Assembly (NCBI GenBank): GCA_003228195.2
Contig: QGNO01000003.1
Coordinates: forward strand, 62,001 to 126,000
Reading direction: 5' to 3'
From: Chloroflexota bacterium
GTDB lineage: Bacteria; Chloroflexota; Dehalococcoidia; Lucifugimonadales; QGNO01
DNA: 64,000 nt
Below are positions 27,995 to 39,174 of this stretch, piece after piece. Positions within the stretch are counted from its first letter, which is position 1. Every line of letters starts with the position of its first letter. Below the pieces are notes generated by a model. That model made no database searches, had not been told where the DNA came from, and worked only from the letters and a program-made list of their open reading frames with translations. A program made the position numbers and the translations under genes.

Positions 27995-28690
27995 ATGTAT
28001 GAAGACTTCCACAGAATAGCTAGGGCCGTAGGCTTAACCCGGGTCATAAGAACGCCCAGACAACAACTTGCCACTTTCGGCACAACAAACCTAAAATATT
28101 ACATCGTAACTGAACCAATATATAAGGACCTAGAAACGCAAGCTAACGAAGTCGTAGTAAGAGACGGGCAAGTGACTGCTCAGAGACCAAATATAGTCAC
28201 GCCTAGCTATATGCTTAACCTTGGAGGTTTCAGTGCCGAGGCCAGAGAGTACATGGAATACCTTTCCGATAAATTCGGGGTCAACAGTGCAGGGCTGTTG
28301 TACCAGTACAGCAATAACCCAGGCACTACTGAAATCGTTGACGGCAACGTAGAGGGTGTCGCAGAAAAAATAAGTCAAGATCTTGACCAAAGAGATGTCG
28401 GAATGGCAGTCGTGTTAAGTGGGCTAGATGAACTGTGGGATGTCTCCCTATTCAAATTCATATATGAATTCACAGCAAGTTCTTCAGTTTCAAATGCCAG
28501 AGAAATGGCAACAATGGGTCTCTTAGATCCAGTGCCGAATCTTGATGTGCCAAAAGGTGTAATTGATAAAATAGACGAACTATTTAGCCAAGTAAAAACC
28601 GGATTGGAACCCAGCATACTGCACAGGGAATTACTAAGGTGGGGATTGTTCGAGTATTACGAGACACGTTTCCTTGCCCTATTTAAATAA
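27995..28690 (+). CDS. Hypothetical protein, 231 aa
   Basis: Long ORF with protein-like composition; no recognised motif. Confidence 0.7.
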   Translation: MYEDFHRIARAVGLTRVIRTPRQQLATFGTTNLKYYIVTEPIYKDLETQANEVVVRDGQVTAQRPNIVTPSYMLNLGGFSAEAREYMEYLSDKFGVNSAGLLYQYSNNPGTTEIVDGNVEGVAEKISQDLDQRDVGMAVVLSGLDELWDVSLFKFIYEFTASSSVSNAREMATMGLLDPVPNLDVPKGVIDKIDELFSQVKTGLEPSILHRELLRWGLFEYYETRFLALFK

Positions 28691-28742
28691 ATACCCTGAA
28701 ATCCACACAGCTTTGAATGGGCTTGAGCCAACTTCGAATATA

Positions 28743-28819
28743 TGGTGGGCGGTAGTGGGCTCGAACCACTGACCTCCGCGATGTCAACGCGACGCTCTAA
28801 CCAGCTGAGCTAACCGCCC
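28743..28819 (-). tRNA. tRNA-Val (anticodon GAC), CCA encoded
   Basis: Reverse strand GGGCGGTTAGCTCAGCTGGTTAGAGCGTCGCGTTGACATCGCGGAGGTCAGTGGTTCGAGCCCACTACCGCCCACCA folds as a cloverleaf; loop TTGACAT. Confidence 0.95.
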
Positions 28820-28869
28820 AAGAAGGCACCCAAGTTTATCCATCTGCAGTTGTTAGGTCAACAAACTTC

Positions 28870-29904
28870 TTATTTGGCTAAATCCTGAACAGTCTTTATG
28901 CCTTTTTGATCCATGTATTTGATTAAACCAAGGCTAATATTCTTGGCAACGCTGGGGCCCTCATAAATCAAACCCGTGAGTAACTGCACAGTGTTGGCAC
29001 CGGCCCTAATTGCCTCAATTGCATCTTCGCACGTAAATATACCCCCACAAGCGTGCACCGCCATACCCTTTCCAACTTCCAAGCGTATCTCTTTTATCAT
29101 TTCTAAGGTTTTCCACAAAAGTGGCTTTCCGCTCAAGCCGCCATGCCCCACTGCCAATTTAGTCTCTTTTATTGGATGAGTATTGGCAACAGTAATGCCA
29201 TCTACTCCTTCTTTAGCTGCAATGCTAACCAATCTTAGAATCCGCTCTTTGCCCAATTCGTCAAAGTAGGGAGGCATTTTTACCAAAAGAGGTTTTATTC
29301 GACTCTCATTCAACGCAAGAATCAATGCTTCAAAGTTGTATGGATCCTGGAACGTTCGAATACCCTCAGTGTTAGGAGAGCTTATGTTAAGTTCCACACC
29401 ATCCACAAAAGGCTGCAATGTTTTCTGGCAATCCACGAACTCTTGAATCTTCAATCCGGAAACGCTGACAATTATAGGTTTGCCGCTCCCTCGCTGGCGC
29501 ATTTGGGCATCCTGCAAATAGTCCTTGGCCGACTTTAATCCTTTTCCAGGGAAACCCAAAGCGTTAATAATGGCTTCTCGGGAAGGTAACCTCAAAAGCC
29601 TAGGTGAAGGGTTGCCAGCCCGTGGTTGAACCGTCACTGTGCCAGCAACAACATATCCAAACCCAAGAGACAAAAGGCCATCGATAAACCTACAGTTCTT
29701 ATCATAGCCTGCAGCTACGCCTACAGGCGACGGATAGGTCACGTTGCCTGCCGACACTGCAAGTCTCGGATTAAAGTAATCAAAATAGTGTGATAAGGCA
29801 CTCTTAAAAAATGATTGCTTTAGGAAAAAATCAGCTGCAGCCTGAGCGTGCTCTGGGGAAAAACGAAATAGTAAAGGCCGGAATACCTTCTTGTATATTT
29901 GCAT
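28870..29904 (-). CDS. pyrD: Dihydroorotate dehydrogenase (quinone), class 2
   Basis: PVGVAAGYDKNCRFIDGL, NISSPNT and GGLSGKPL motifs. Confidence 0.95.
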   Translation of the reverse strand: MQIYKKVFRPLLFRFSPEHAQAAADFFLKQSFFKSALSHYFDYFNPRLAVSAGNVTYPSPVGVAAGYDKNCRFIDGLLSLGFGYVVAGTVTVQPRAGNPSPRLLRLPSREAIINALGFPGKGLKSAKDYLQDAQMRQRGSGKPIIVSVSGLKIQEFVDCQKTLQPFVDGVELNISSPNTEGIRTFQDPYNFEALILALNESRIKPLLVKMPPYFDELGKERILRLVSIAAKEGVDGITVANTHPIKETKLAVGHGGLSGKPLLWKTLEMIKEIRLEVGKGMAVHACGGIFTCEDAIEAIRAGANTVQLLTGLIYEGPSVAKNISLGLIKYMDQKGIKTVQDLAK

Positions 29905-30026
29905 ATTTCAAAGGAAGTCTAAATCTAATGTCGCTAGTATACATTCTAGAATGACAATCAAACCACTACCTCACTTAACCAGTAATTACCGTCACTTCAC
30001 GGTTCTAACACGCAGCCCCTGCGCCC

Positions 30027-30055
30027 TTGACAATAGATACTCCGGATAATACCAT
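30027..30055 (+). promoter_or_regulatory. Putative groESL promoter
   Basis: TTGACA (30027-30032), 17-nt spacer, TACCAT (30050-30055). Confidence 0.6.
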
Positions 30056-30066
30056 CCTTACTCGCA

Positions 30067-30093
30067 TTAGCACTCTGCCAAACAGAATGTTAG
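30067..30093 (+). promoter_or_regulatory. CIRCE-like operator (HrcA binding site)
   Basis: TTAGCACTC-N9-GAATGTTAG: left arm perfect, exact 9-nt spacer, right arm 6/9 versus GAGTGCTAA. Confidence 0.75.
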
Positions 30094-30133
30094 CGTTATA
30101 TTGATCAACACAAGACAAGTTAAGGAGGCAAGT

Positions 30134-30427
30134 GTGGCAGATACTTTTAATCCACTGGGCGACCGTGTTGTAATTCGACCTCTTGAAGGGGAAGAAATTA
30201 CTCAGAGTGGCTTGGTGCTTCCAGATACAGCAATAGAAAAACCACAAAAAGGTGAAGTGATTGCGGTTGGTCCTGGCAGAATCGGAGATGATGGCAAGCG
30301 TATAGCAATGGAAGTAAAGGTCAAAGACAAGATCGTATACTCGAAGTACGCAGGAACCGAACTGAAAGAGGACGACGTTGATTATCTGATACTTAGAGAA
30401 TCAGATATTCTAGCAACGATCGCGTAA
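30134..30427 (+). CDS. groES: Co-chaperonin GroES
   Basis: [20 protein letters not shown] start with AAGGAGG upstream. Confidence 0.97.
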   Translation: MADTFNPLGDRVVIRPLEGEEITQSGLVLPDTAIEKPQKGEVIAVGPGRIGDDGKRIAMEVKVKDKIVYSKYAGTELKEDDVDYLILRESDILATIA

Positions 30428-30462
30428 TCATAAAGCTAATCAATCATTCTCACTAAAGTTAA

Positions 30463-32082
<1,620 letters not shown>

Positions 32083-32102
32083 GACAAGTAAGAAACGTTC
32101 TC

Positions 32103-32145
32103 AACCGGCGGACTCTGTGCTTGCGGAGAGTCCGCCGGTTTTTTT
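32103..32145 (+). terminator. Rho-independent terminator after groEL
   Basis: Perfect 14-bp stem AACCGGCGGACTCT / AGAGTCCGCCGGTT followed by T run. Confidence 0.95.
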
Positions 32146-32193
32146 GTTCAAGAGTAGTATCATAGTGTCTATCTTATAGAACTGAGGTTCGAT

Positions 32194-33339
32194 ATGTCTT
32201 TTGATCTGGCGTGTACAAACTGTGGAGAAACGTACGACAATTCCGAGTACAGAACAACATGTCAGAGTTGTAATGGCTTTTTGAGAATTAGGTATGACAC
32301 GCCTTCTGTCGCATCAAAAAGAATCAACTCTAAGCTGACTGGAATGGCAAGATATTTGCCAATGCTACCCTTAAGTAACTCCCATAATCTAGTAACTATG
32401 GGTGAAGGCAACACTCCCATAGTGTCCCTATCGAGAATTGGCCAAATCTTAGGCATTAATAGCATACACGCCAAATTAGAGTACATGAACCCAACTGGCG
32501 CTTTCAAAGATCGCGGCAACGCAATACAAGTGTCTGTCCTAAAAGAGACAGGCGTTGACAAAATAGCTGAGATCGGGGGGGGCAATACAGGTCATTCTCT
32601 AGCCGCGTACTGTGCTAAAGCAGGTATCACTTTTGCAGCTTTCGCCTTTGAAAGTAACGAAAACAGAAAAGTTCAAACAATTATGCAAGCCGGAGCCGAA
32701 ATGCATTGGGTGAATGGCAACCGGCAAGATGCAGTCAACGCTATGAAAATATTTTGCTCTCAATCTGGTACTTTGAATCTTAGTTACCACTTGAATACCT
32801 ATTTCATAGAAGGTAACAAGACTATAGCGTACGAGATTGCAGAACAAATGCGTTCGATCCCAGATCATATAATTGTTCCAGTCGGTAACGGTTCCCTACT
32901 ACTAGGAATGTTATGGGGCTTCGAAGAAATGCTTCAAGATGGAAGAATCGAGCGAATTCCAAGCCTACACGCAGTTCAATCGCTCGCATTTCAGCCACTC
33001 GTAGCTGCATTTCATAAAAAAGAGTGGTCGCCAGATCTCTCATCGCAGTCCACGGTGGCGATAGGTATAAAAATTGCCAATCCTCCTAGACTCGACGAGC
33101 TCATTGAAGCATGTCGGGGTACCGGCGGGCGACCTGTAACAGTTTCTGATGACGAAATTATCAAATGGCAAGGGCACCTTAACAGGCTTGAAGGCTTATT
33201 CGTAGAGCCGACTTCAGCCACAGTTTTAGCTGCCGCTGAAAGGCTCGTTTATGACGGCACAATAAGATCTGACCAGAAGATACTCTTCCCTCTCACCGGC
33301 TTCGGATTCAAAGAGCCGATGCCTTCCATTACGAATTGA
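32194..33339 (+). CDS. thrC: Threonine synthase
   Basis: N-terminal zinc ribbon CTNCGETYDNSEYRTTCQSC; PLP motif GAFKDRGN; GGGNTGHS. Confidence 0.93.
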   Translation: MSFDLACTNCGETYDNSEYRTTCQSCNGFLRIRYDTPSVASKRINSKLTGMARYLPMLPLSNSHNLVTMGEGNTPIVSLSRIGQILGINSIHAKLEYMNPTGAFKDRGNAIQVSVLKETGVDKIAEIGGGNTGHSLAAYCAKAGITFAAFAFESNENRKVQTIMQAGAEMHWVNGNRQDAVNAMKIFCSQSGTLNLSYHLNTYFIEGNKTIAYEIAEQMRSIPDHIIVPVGNGSLLLGMLWGFEEMLQDGRIERIPSLHAVQSLAFQPLVAAFHKKEWSPDLSSQSTVAIGIKIANPPRLDELIEACRGTGGRPVTVSDDEIIKWQGHLNRLEGLFVEPTSATVLAAAERLVYDGTIRSDQKILFPLTGFGFKEPMPSITN

Positions 33340-33390
33340 TCACATATCAAATTCGTTTGAACCAGCTGGTTTATGAAGGTAGATCTCGGG

Positions 33391-33419
33391 TTGTTTGGGA
33401 ACGCTCTGAGTGCTATAAT
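33391..33419 (+). promoter_or_regulatory. Putative nusA operon promoter
   Basis: TTGTTT (33391-33396), 17-nt spacer, extended -10 TGC-TATAAT (33414-33419). Confidence 0.65.
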
Positions 33420-33460
33420 CATGCCGATGTAGATTAACATCCTCGACTGGGTTTGAATGT

Positions 33461-33485
33461 AAAAGTGGGTTCGTCCCACTTTTTT
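33461..33485 (+). terminator. Terminator-like hairpin (possible attenuator) in the nusA leader
   Basis: AAAAGTGGG-TTCGT-CCCACTTTT, 9-bp stem with T tract, about 50 nt before the nusA start. Confidence 0.65.
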
Positions 33486-33533
33486 GTTGAGTTGGGGCTG
33501 AGCTTGTACAAAATATGCAGGAGGTGGGTAGCC

Positions 33534-35057
33534 GTGAAAAGTGATTTTCTCATCGCTTTAACACAGTTAGCAGCCGAACGAGGACTGCCAAAAGAAATGG
33601 TACTCGATGCCATTGAGGCTGCGCTTGCATCCGCCTATAAAAAAGACAACTTGGCTGCCGAACAAAATATATCGGTCAGGCTAAATCCAGCCTCGGGCGA
33701 CATAAGGGTATTCGTACTTATGGATGTCGTTCAAGAAGTCGAAGACGACAAAACAGAGCTTGATCTTAAGAGTGCGCTCAAGCTCAACTCAGGTGCGAAG
33801 ATTGGTGATGTAATAGAAATCGAGTCTGCGCACAACCTTGCTGGACGTATTGCGGCGCAGACCGCCAAACAAGTTGTCATGCAGAGACTTAGGGAGGCAG
33901 AACGAGAGCTTGTTTTTGCGGAATACGCTGACCGTGCCGAAGACGTTACAACGGGCACAATTCAAAGGTTAGAGCAACGTCAGATAATTGTAGATCTCGG
34001 TCGTACGGAAGGGATACTACCGGAACGTGAGCAAGTACCTACAGAGCGATATAGACAAGGGCAAAAGCTGAAACTATACATCGTTGAAGTGGCAATGACA
34101 GCCAAGGGGCCTGAGATCATAGTGTCCAGGTCAGATAAAAACCTTGTGAAACGCCTTTTCGAAATAGAGGTTCCAGAAATCCATAACGGCATAGTAGAAA
34201 TGAAAGCGATCGCGCGCGAACCTGGTTCCAGAAGCAAGGTTGCAGTAGTAGCAACTCAGGAAGGCGTTGATGCTGTGGGTTCCTGTGTAGGCCTTAGAGG
34301 TATACGCATCCAAAACGTGGTCAACGAATTGCAAGGCGAAAAGATTGATGTGGTGCAGTGGCACAGTGACCCAAGTACTTTCATATCAAATGCACTAAAC
34401 CCATCACAAGTGCTGCACGTTTCACTGAGTGAAGAAGGAAATAATGCAACAGTCGTTGTGCAAGACAAGCAGCTTTCGTTAGCTATCGGCAGAGAGGGAC
34501 AAAATGCAAGACTAGCTGCAAAATTGACTGGCTGGAAAATAGACATTCTCAGTTCGGCAGACGTTGAGCTTGAAAGGCTGAAAAAATCCCCTCCGAAAAC
34601 TGCTTCTGCTGATGCAGCGACAGACGAATCGCAAGCATCCGATACAGCTATCTCAGAAATGACACCCGCCTCAGAAGAGAAGGTTGATCTAGAATTGGTG
34701 GATAAGACACAAGTATTGGAAGAAATACACGAAGATTCATCTCAAGCTTCCGATGTAGATCAAGGAGACTCAGTCCAAACAGAGGAAACATCTACTGCTG
34801 ACACTGAAGCGTCGGAGACGATCGAGATTGAAGAAGAGTGGATAGAGCAGGATGACAAGGAATTGGAAGAAGAGGTAGAAGAAATTCCTCTTACAGATGA
34901 TATATGGAAAGTACCTCAACTCGCTAGCAAGGTTGGTGGATCTCAGATCAGATTTGCTGAGGATATTATGGTGCCTAGAGCTAATGAAGGTAGGCGCCGT
35001 GGAAAATCGTCCGTCAAACGGAAAAAGGGCTCCAGAGGAGGAGCTTTCACCAGGTGA
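33534..35057 (+). CDS. nusA: Transcription termination/antitermination protein NusA with acidic-then-basic C-terminal tail
   Basis: KSDFLIALTQLAAERGLPKEMVLDAIEAAL; S1 and KH domains (AIGREGQNARLAAKLTGWKIDI); GTG start after AGGAGGTGGG. Confidence 0.96.
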   Translation: MKSDFLIALTQLAAERGLPKEMVLDAIEAALASAYKKDNLAAEQNISVRLNPASGDIRVFVLMDVVQEVEDDKTELDLKSALKLNSGAKIGDVIEIESAHNLAGRIAAQTAKQVVMQRLREAERELVFAEYADRAEDVTTGTIQRLEQRQIIVDLGRTEGILPEREQVPTERYRQGQKLKLYIVEVAMTAKGPEIIVSRSDKNLVKRLFEIEVPEIHNGIVEMKAIAREPGSRSKVAVVATQEGVDAVGSCVGLRGIRIQNVVNELQGEKIDVVQWHSDPSTFISNALNPSQVLHVSLSEEGNNATVVVQDKQLSLAIGREGQNARLAAKLTGWKIDILSSADVELERLKKSPPKTASADAATDESQASDTAISEMTPASEEKVDLELVDKTQVLEEIHEDSSQASDVDQGDSVQTEETSTADTEASETIEIEEEWIEQDDKELEEEVEEIPLTDDIWKVPQLASKVGGSQIRFAEDIMVPRANEGRRRGKSSVKRKKGSRGGAFTR

Positions 35058-35084
35058 GTAATCATCAATCATGAAGAGGGGGTA

Positions 35085-35363
35085 GTGTTAATGCAGCAAC
35101 GACACAAACCAGTCAGACGTTGCTTGGCATGTGGGAAACAAGCTCTTCAAATAGAATTGGTGAGAATTGCGAAAACACCTCTTGATGGGGTAATAGTAGA
35201 CCTAGGTCCGCGAAAAGTTTCTGGTCGCGGCGCGTATCTTTGCAAAACTGCTAAGTGCTGGGAAACCGGTCTGAAAAAGGGGAGATTGGACCATTCTCTA
35301 AAGACAAGTATCACTCCGGAGGAAAAGGAAACTCTTCTGGTTTTTTCGAAAACTTTGAATTAA
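35085..35363 (+). CDS. ylxR: YlxR/RnpM family RNA-binding protein
   Basis: PVRRCLACGK ... GRGAYLCKTAKCW, between nusA and infB. Confidence 0.93.
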   Translation: MLMQQRHKPVRRCLACGKQALQIELVRIAKTPLDGVIVDLGPRKVSGRGAYLCKTAKCWETGLKKGRLDHSLKTSITPEEKETLLVFSKTLN

Positions 35364-35383
35364 GTAACTACAAGGCAAGTCTA

Positions 35384-37186
35384 ATGGAAGAGCAAAAGGA
35401 AAATAACACTACAACAGAAAGCACAGAGTCTGAACCTAAAAAGACCTCTACTAAGGTCCGGGTCGTGCGATTGCCAGAAACCGTTACAATATCGACTTTT
35501 GCAGAAATGATTAAGGTTAGCCCCATAGATCTGATGAAGCAGCTTATGCGAAATGGGATCATGGCCAACATAAACCAAGCGGTTGATTTTGCTACGGCCT
35601 CATCTATTGCACCTGCCTTTGGTTATAAAGTAGCCCCACTCGATGTGCAAAACTTAAAAAAGACTAAGATAGAAGACATCGAGACGGATGCTTCCCTACT
35701 CCAATCGAGACCGCCCGTGGTAACTATTTTAGGACATGTGGATCATGGTAAAACTACTCTGCTTGACAACATTCGAAAGACTAAAGTGGTTGAACGAGAA
35801 GCTGGCGGAATCACTCAACATATAGGTGCTTACCAAGCTATATACGGACAGAATTTAATCACATTTATAGACACTCCTGGACACGCGGCTTTCTCCAGCA
35901 TGAGGGCTCGCGGGGCAGAAGTTACTGACTTGGTTATTCTGGTTGTAGCCGCGGACGACGGGGTAATGCCTCAAACTGTAGAGGCGATAAATCATGCCAA
36001 AGCTGCTAACGTGCCGATCATTGTAGCAATTAACAAAATAGACCGGCCTAACTCCGATGTCGAAAGAGTTAAGAGGCAATTGTCTGAAAATGACCTCCTC
36101 ATCGAAGAGTGGGGAGGAGATATTATCGCGGTGCCTGTTTCAGCACTTACTGGGGAAGGTATAGATGATCTCCTTGAGAGCATAAACATTGTATCTGAAA
36201 TATCCGAATTTAAAGCCAACCCAGAAGGCTTAGCAAGAGGTGTCGTTTTAGAAGCCAAATTGGATAAGAGTCGTGGCCCAGTTGCCACACTTATAGTTAA
36301 GAGCGGAACCCTAAGTCTAGGAAATATTTTGGTTGTTGGCCCGAACACAGGAAAAATAAGATCCCTCATGAACTACACAGGGGGGAAAATAGACGCAGCT
36401 CCTCCGTCGACTCCAGTCCAAGTTTTAGGCTTAAGTAATGTGCCCATAGCTGGGGCAACTTTCTTGGTGGCGCAAAATGAAAAAGAAGCCCGAGATTTAA
36501 TTTCGCGCCACCAAAGCGAGAATAAGCCTAACAACAGGACTAGCTTCGAAGACATGATTAGCCGAATACGAACTGGGGAAATGAAGGACCTGAATTTAGT
36601 GATAAAAGCTGACGTGCAAGGAAGTATTGAAGCTATTAGCCACGCTCTTACACAACTAAGCACCGAAGAAACGCAAGTTCGAATATTACACACCTCTTCC
36701 GGATCCATAGCCGAAAGTGACGTCTTTTTAGCTCTAGCTTCAGACGCTATAATCATAGGTTTTAACACACCCATAGAACCAAGCGCTAGGCGAGTAGCAA
36801 ATCACGAAAAAGTTACTGTGAAATTTTACAGTATTATTTATCAACTATTGGATGAAATACAAAATGTTATTCAAGGAATGGCCGCCCCATCTATGAAAGA
36901 GATCATAGATGGGCATGCAGTCGTACGTACCGTTTTTGAGCGCAGTAAGAACTCGAACATCGCAGGAGTGTACGTTACAGATGGCCATATACTTAGAAGC
37001 TCATCCGTAAGGATCTCAAGAGATGGATCGGTGATATTCGACGGCCTCTTGGCCAGCCTGCGACATTTCAAAGACGACGTACGCGAGTTATCTACAGGAT
37101 ATGAGGGCGGCGTAGTACTGAACGGATTCAACGATTTTAAAGAAGGCGATAGCTTGGAGTTGCACAGGCAAGAACAAGTCTCCTAG
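35384..37186 (+). CDS. infB: Translation initiation factor IF-2
   Basis: [28 protein letters not shown] motifs; in-frame ATG at 35384 preferred over the track start 35255 inside ylxR. Confidence 0.97.
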   Translation: MEEQKENNTTTESTESEPKKTSTKVRVVRLPETVTISTFAEMIKVSPIDLMKQLMRNGIMANINQAVDFATASSIAPAFGYKVAPLDVQNLKKTKIEDIETDASLLQSRPPVVTILGHVDHGKTTLLDNIRKTKVVEREAGGITQHIGAYQAIYGQNLITFIDTPGHAAFSSMRARGAEVTDLVILVVAADDGVMPQTVEAINHAKAANVPIIVAINKIDRPNSDVERVKRQLSENDLLIEEWGGDIIAVPVSALTGEGIDDLLESINIVSEISEFKANPEGLARGVVLEAKLDKSRGPVATLIVKSGTLSLGNILVVGPNTGKIRSLMNYTGGKIDAAPPSTPVQVLGLSNVPIAGATFLVAQNEKEARDLISRHQSENKPNNRTSFEDMISRIRTGEMKDLNLVIKADVQGSIEAISHALTQLSTEETQVRILHTSSGSIAESDVFLALASDAIIIGFNTPIEPSARRVANHEKVTVKFYSIIYQLLDEIQNVIQGMAAPSMKEIIDGHAVVRTVFERSKNSNIAGVYVTDGHILRSSSVRISRDGSVIFDGLLASLRHFKDDVRELSTGYEGGVVLNGFNDFKEGDSLELHRQEQVS

Positions 37187-37263
37187 AAACTTGCCAAAGC
37201 CCATACCTAAACACCAGGTCAGGCATTAAGAATTTACTAGATATAAATAGGTCTAATCTTTAA

Positions 37264-37491
37264 ATGAATGGTAAGACAAGAAGTGCAATTCTTTCAGATA
37301 TTATCTATACGATACTCTTCGGTGTTTACATTGGTGTAATTCTAAGCTTTATTACTGGACATTTGAGTACTGGTATAAGCGGTGGTGTTTCTCTGGCTAT
37401 AGCAAGCGCTGTTAGTTTTAGTATTCTGAATACAAGAAACCTAAAGTGGCCACTTTCCACTTGTAACATTACCATGAGCATTGTGTCGTGA
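37264..37491 (+). CDS. Small hydrophobic membrane protein, hypothetical
   Basis: 75 aa with two hydrophobic segments (IIYTILFGVYIGVILSFI; GGVSLAIASAVSFSIL). Confidence 0.45.
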   Translation: MNGKTRSAILSDIIYTILFGVYIGVILSFITGHLSTGISGGVSLAIASAVSFSILNTRNLKWPLSTCNITMSIVS

Positions 37492-37572
37492 ACAAAGTAC
37501 TCTTTTCGACAATAACTACAATGATTTAGAACCTGCCATCCCATCTGTCATGATTTAGAATAAGGCGCAACT

Positions 37573-38781
37573 ATGACTAACGTATATGAAGAATTGGGTG
37601 TAAGGACAATAATCAACGTTGCTGGGATTTCAACGCGCGTAGGCGGAGCTCTTATGCCACCAGAGGTAGTGTCAGCAATGTCTGAAGCCGCCAAATCGTC
37701 GGTGTCTATGACAGATCTCCAAGCCGCAGCAAGTAGGTTCATTGCAACAATAACCGGTGCAGAAGCTGGTTATGTTACTTCCGGTGCATCAGCCAGCCTG
37801 ACTTTGGGGGCAGCAGCAATAATAGCAGGCCTCGATCCTGGTTTAATGGAGAGGCTACCTAATACAACTGGCATGAAAAATGAGTTCGTGGTCTCAAGAG
37901 AACACAGAACTGGATATGACCATGCCATTAGAGTCGCCGGAGGAAAACTCACCGAAGTAGGTATGAACGAACAATTATCAGGGGCTGGGGTAAGAAGAAC
38001 TGAGGTTTGGGAATTTGAGGCAGCAATCAACAGTAACACAGTAGGGATACTCTACACCGCCACTCCGACCAGCGAACCTCCGTTAACTTCGATTATCAAG
38101 ATGGCTCTCAAATATAAACTCCCTGTACTAGTAGATGCTGCGGGGCAGCTTCCCCCGGTTACCAACCTTACAAAATTCATTGAACTAGGCGCGGACCTGG
38201 TGGCATTCAGTGGAGGAAAGGGACTTAGAGGACCGCAATCGAGTGGCATATTGTGCGGTCGGCGTGACTACATCGCCTCTGTAGCCCTTCAAAACATGGA
38301 TATGGACGAGTATTTCGATATATGGGACCCCCCAGAGGACTTCATCCCCAAAAGCAACATAATAGGAATACCTAGGCACGGCATTGGGAGGGGATTCAAA
38401 ATCTCCAAAGAGGAGATAATTGGCCTAATAACGGCATTGAAGCTCTTCTCGTCAGGAAAATATCGTCCAAATTATCAAGTTCAGCAAAGATATTTAAAAC
38501 TCGTTGCCAAACGACTAACTGGATTAAAATTAGAACCCAAATTGATTATCCCGAAAGATGATCAATTTCCATTATTACACATTATACTGGACACGAATGC
38601 ATTAAAAATGTCAGGATTTGAAGCAAGTCGCAAACTTAAACTTGGTGCTCCTGGGGTTTTCGTTAGCGAAAAATTGCTTCACGAGAACACTTTAATAATT
38701 CATCCCATTAATCTTGACGATGCCAGAACAGAAATACTGATCGAAAAACTAATAGATGTACTAGGTGACAATGAACGTTAA
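37573..38781 (+). CDS. SelA-like PLP-dependent enzyme (aminotransferase class V fold)
   Basis: GVRTIINVAGISTRVGGALMPPEV, YVTSGASASLTLG, PLP Lys in FSGGKGLRGPQSSG. Confidence 0.85.
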   Translation: MTNVYEELGVRTIINVAGISTRVGGALMPPEVVSAMSEAAKSSVSMTDLQAAASRFIATITGAEAGYVTSGASASLTLGAAAIIAGLDPGLMERLPNTTGMKNEFVVSREHRTGYDHAIRVAGGKLTEVGMNEQLSGAGVRRTEVWEFEAAINSNTVGILYTATPTSEPPLTSIIKMALKYKLPVLVDAAGQLPPVTNLTKFIELGADLVAFSGGKGLRGPQSSGILCGRRDYIASVALQNMDMDEYFDIWDPPEDFIPKSNIIGIPRHGIGRGFKISKEEIIGLITALKLFSSGKYRPNYQVQQRYLKLVAKRLTGLKLEPKLIIPKDDQFPLLHIILDTNALKMSGFEASRKLKLGAPGVFVSEKLLHENTLIIHPINLDDARTEILIEKLIDVLGDNER

Positions 38782-38817
38782 ATCGAGTGATCAGCCAAGA
38801 ATCGTGAAGGATGGACC

Positions 38818-39174
38818 ATGACACGGCGAATTGAGCGAGTGAATGAGCTAGTGAGAAAAGAGCTTAGCGATCTACTATCTAAGGAAATGAATGACCCTAG
38901 ATTGCCCCTGTTAGTGAGTGTGACTCGTGTCGAAGTGTCTACAGACCTACGTAATGCTAAAATTTACGTAAGCGTGATGACAAATCGTGAAGAACGCGAA
39001 ACAACTATAAAGGTTTTGCAACGAGCCTCAGGTTTTCTTCATAGAGAGCTAAAGAAGAGACTGTCTTTGCGATACATCCCCATACTATCTTTCAGACTTG
39101 ATGATTCAATCGAAAAAGGCTCACATATTCTTGATATGATAGACAACATAAAACCTCCAGGGCATCTGTATTGA
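38818..39174 (+). CDS. rbfA: Ribosome-binding factor A
   Basis: RIERVNELVRKELSDLL ... VSVTRVEVSTDLRNAKIYVSV. Confidence 0.95.
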   Translation: MTRRIERVNELVRKELSDLLSKEMNDPRLPLLVSVTRVEVSTDLRNAKIYVSVMTNREERETTIKVLQRASGFLHRELKKRLSLRYIPILSFRLDDSIEKGSHILDMIDNIKPPGHLY

